In this document: in pieces, positions 14,240 to 15,373 of the stretch
Layout: every line of letters starts with the position of its first letter
Position numbering within the stretch: position 1 is the stretch's first letter
Origin: Micromonosporaceae bacterium
GTDB lineage: Bacteria > Actinomycetota > Actinomycetes > Mycobacteriales > Micromonosporaceae
DNA length: 15,373 nt
Reading direction: 5' to 3'
NCBI GenBank assembly: GCA_019689695.1
Contig: JADGHA010000048.1
Span: forward strand, 1 to 15,373
The notes under the pieces: model-generated
Databases searched by the model: none
Seen by the model: the letters and a program-made list of their open reading frames with translations, nothing else
Told to the model about the DNA's origin: nothing
Program-made: the position numbers and the translations under genes

Positions 14240-14586
14240 CCTCACCCGTGGACCCGAGGGTGAGGGCGGCTCTGCCCCGCGGTTGTGCCACCGCAGCTGT
14301 TGGGTGAGGGGCTGCGGCACTGCCCGTGGGCATGCGCGAGCTGTGCCGGTGGGCAGCCGCGGGGCGAGTCGGCACGGTGGTACCTTCGGTTGGGCGCTGG
14401 CGGCGACCCGCGACGCCAGCCGCCAGGCTCGCGGCGGTGGGGCCCGCCGTCCCGGCCACCCGGGGAACCGCGGTTGTCCGCCAACGGTCCCTACCAGTTC
14501 CGGCGTACGGTCCGCGCCGTCCGGCCGTCTTCGGCCGCCCGGTACGGAGCAAGCGCCGGGTCCCGGACTGCTGGTAGGAGACGTGC
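14240..14586. other. Gene-free stretch upstream of crcB with several possible hairpins
   Basis: No gene is supported here. Visible structures are CCTCACCC/GGGTGAGG (14240-14247 with 14258-14265), which on the minus strand is followed about 10 nt later by a T-rich stretch and so could be a terminator; a GCTGGC/GCCAGC stem (14396-14401 with 14415-14420); and CGGCCG-TCTT-CGGCCG (14522-14537) about 50 nt before crcB. I could not find the conserved core of the fluoride riboswitch. Confidence 0.5.
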
Positions 14587-15063
14587 ATGCGCAAAGCGCC
14601 CGTGCCGGCCGTGATCGCGGCCGGCGGAGCGATCGGGTCCGCCGCCCGCTTCGGCCTGGCCACCGTCATGCCGCACCACCCGAGCGGCTTCCCGTGGGCG
14701 ACCTTCGCCACCAACGTGGCCGGCTGCTTCGCCATCGGCGTGCTGATGGTCGTCGTCGCCGACGTGCTGCCGGGCCGGCCGCTGCTGCGGCCGTTTCTCG
14801 GCATCGGCGTGCTCGGCGGTTTCACCACCTTCTCCTCCTACGCTCTGGAGACGCAGCGCCTGGCGCAGGCGGGCGCGGGCGCCACCGCCACGGTCTATGT
14901 CGCCGGTACCGTGGCCGCCGCGCTCGCCGCCAGCTTCGCCGGCTCCCGCCTCACCCGCCTGGCGCTGACCCGCCGCACTGGCCGCCCGGCAGGGAGTACG
15001 GGTAAGGCTGCCGGGCCGGTGACCGACCGGGTCGAGGCCATCCGCTCGGGGCGGTCCAGATGA
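14587..15063 (+). CDS. crcB: Fluoride channel CrcB/FluC, first of a pair
   Basis: The 158-residue membrane protein exports fluoride passively and protects the cell from it. Four hydrophobic segments carry the family landmarks: GGAIGSAARF (13-22), ATNVAGCFAIG with pore Asn43 (41-51), and GVLGGFTTFSSYALE (74-88), which holds the stacked phenylalanines and the central Na-binding break. The tail after about residue 125 (LTRRTGRPAGS onward, about 30 residues) is longer and more basic than usual. GGTAGGAG at 14573-14580 sets the ATG start. It overlaps the next gene by 4 bp (ATGA), and the pair is likely to form a heterodimeric channel, as many Gram-positive crcB pairs are thought to do. No tie to the polysaccharide genes is evident. 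Confidence 0.93.
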   Translation: MRKAPVPAVIAAGGAIGSAARFGLATVMPHHPSGFPWATFATNVAGCFAIGVLMVVVADVLPGRPLLRPFLGIGVLGGFTTFSSYALETQRLAQAGAGATATVYVAGTVAAALAASFAGSRLTRLALTRRTGRPAGSTGKAAGPVTDRVEAIRSGRSR

Positions 15064-15373
15064 CCCTGCTGCTCGTCCTGGTGGGTGGCGCACTCGGCGC
15101 CCCGCTGCGGTACCTGCTGGACCGCGCCGTCCAGGCCCGCCACGACTCGGCGTTCCCGTGGGGGACGTTCGCCGTCAACGTGGCCGGCAGCCTCCTGCTC
15201 GGGCTGGTGGCCGGCGTGTCCGGGCCCGCCTACGCGCTGCTCGGCACCGGCCTCTGCGGCGCCCTGACCACGTACTCGACGTTGAGCTACGAGACGCTGC
15301 GGCTGCTGGAGGAGGCTCCCTGGTACTACGCACTGGCCAATGTGGTCGGCACCGTCCTCGCCGGACTCGGCGC
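15060..15373 (+). CDS. crcB: Fluoride channel CrcB/FluC, second of a pair (3' end outside window)
   Basis: The frame starts at the ATG of the ATGA overlap and stays open to the window edge (104 complete codons). Family motifs are present: GGALGAPLRYLLD near the N-terminus, FAVNVAGSLLLG with the pore asparagine, and GALTTYSTLSYET, where the first subunit has GGFTTFSSYALET. The second subunit thus has Tyr in place of the first Phe of that motif. This asymmetry fits two non-identical subunits in one channel. Only the last part of the final helix and the C-terminus should be missing. Confidence 0.92.
   Translation, partial: MTLLLVLVGGALGAPLRYLLDRAVQARHDSAFPWGTFAVNVAGSLLLGLVAGVSGPAYALLGTGLCGALTTYSTLSYETLRLLEEAPWYYALANVVGTVLAGLG

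Noticed and set aside
14240..14586. Fluoride (crcB) riboswitch
   Set aside because: The conserved GGNGATGG-like start and the CTGATGACTCCTAC-like end of the motif are not visible; only generic GC hairpins are.

Overview
The window is very GC-rich with strong G/C bias at third codon positions. It uses GTG and TTG starts and carries secreted actinobacterial-type cellulases under perfect copies of the CelR/CebR operator. This points to a mycelial, biomass-degrading actinomycete; Micromonosporaceae-like is an inference only, since there is no rRNA or phylogenetic marker here.

Layout. 1-236: C-terminal cupin end of a truncated gene on +. A strong 15-bp hairpin (286-323) separates it from a convergent secreted GH9 cellulase (329-2569, -) of CBM4-Ig-GH9 architecture. 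The GH9 promoter (-35 TTGACA, 17-nt spacer, -10 CAATGT) directly abuts a perfect 14-bp CelR box. 2791-3565 (-): two overlapping small membrane-protein genes of unknown function. 3612-5658 (+): a tight MarR regulator - ABC ATPase - ABC-2 permease operon, probably an exporter. 5680-6847 (+): a GH6 cellulase gene whose signal peptide and catalytic domain lie in different frames. 6939-8390 (+): its intact tandem paralogue, GH6 - Ser/Pro linker - CBM2, behind a second perfect CelR box. 8601-10061 (+): a GT2 glycosyltransferase. 10069 to about 10372 (-): a remnant of a GH38 alpha-mannosidase in which the N-terminal and C-terminal ends are fused across an 8-bp tandem repeat, with nearly all of the enzyme lost. 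10555-11577 (+): a LacI-family regulator, convergent with an intracellular GH3 beta-glycosidase (11622-14018, -). 14019-14586: a long intergenic stretch with an inverted-repeat operator candidate and several hairpins. 14587-15373 (+): two overlapping crcB/fluC fluoride-channel genes, the second cut by the window edge.

How it fits together. GH9 (an endo or processive cellulase) and GH6-CBM2 cut cellulose outside the cell, and both are probably released by CelR when cello-oligosaccharides enter. The cytoplasmic GH3 enzyme would finish imported oligosaccharides (beta-glucoside or beta-xyloside). No CelR-type regulator can be assigned with certainty: the LacI-family gene here may instead have controlled the lost alpha-mannosidase, or GH3. 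The most notable points are the eroded GH38 relic beside its probable former regulator, the colinear GH6 duplication with a frame break in one copy, and the placement of that copy directly behind an exporter operon. I found no CRISPR array, transposase, tRNA, rRNA, or clear previously undescribed defence or mobile system.
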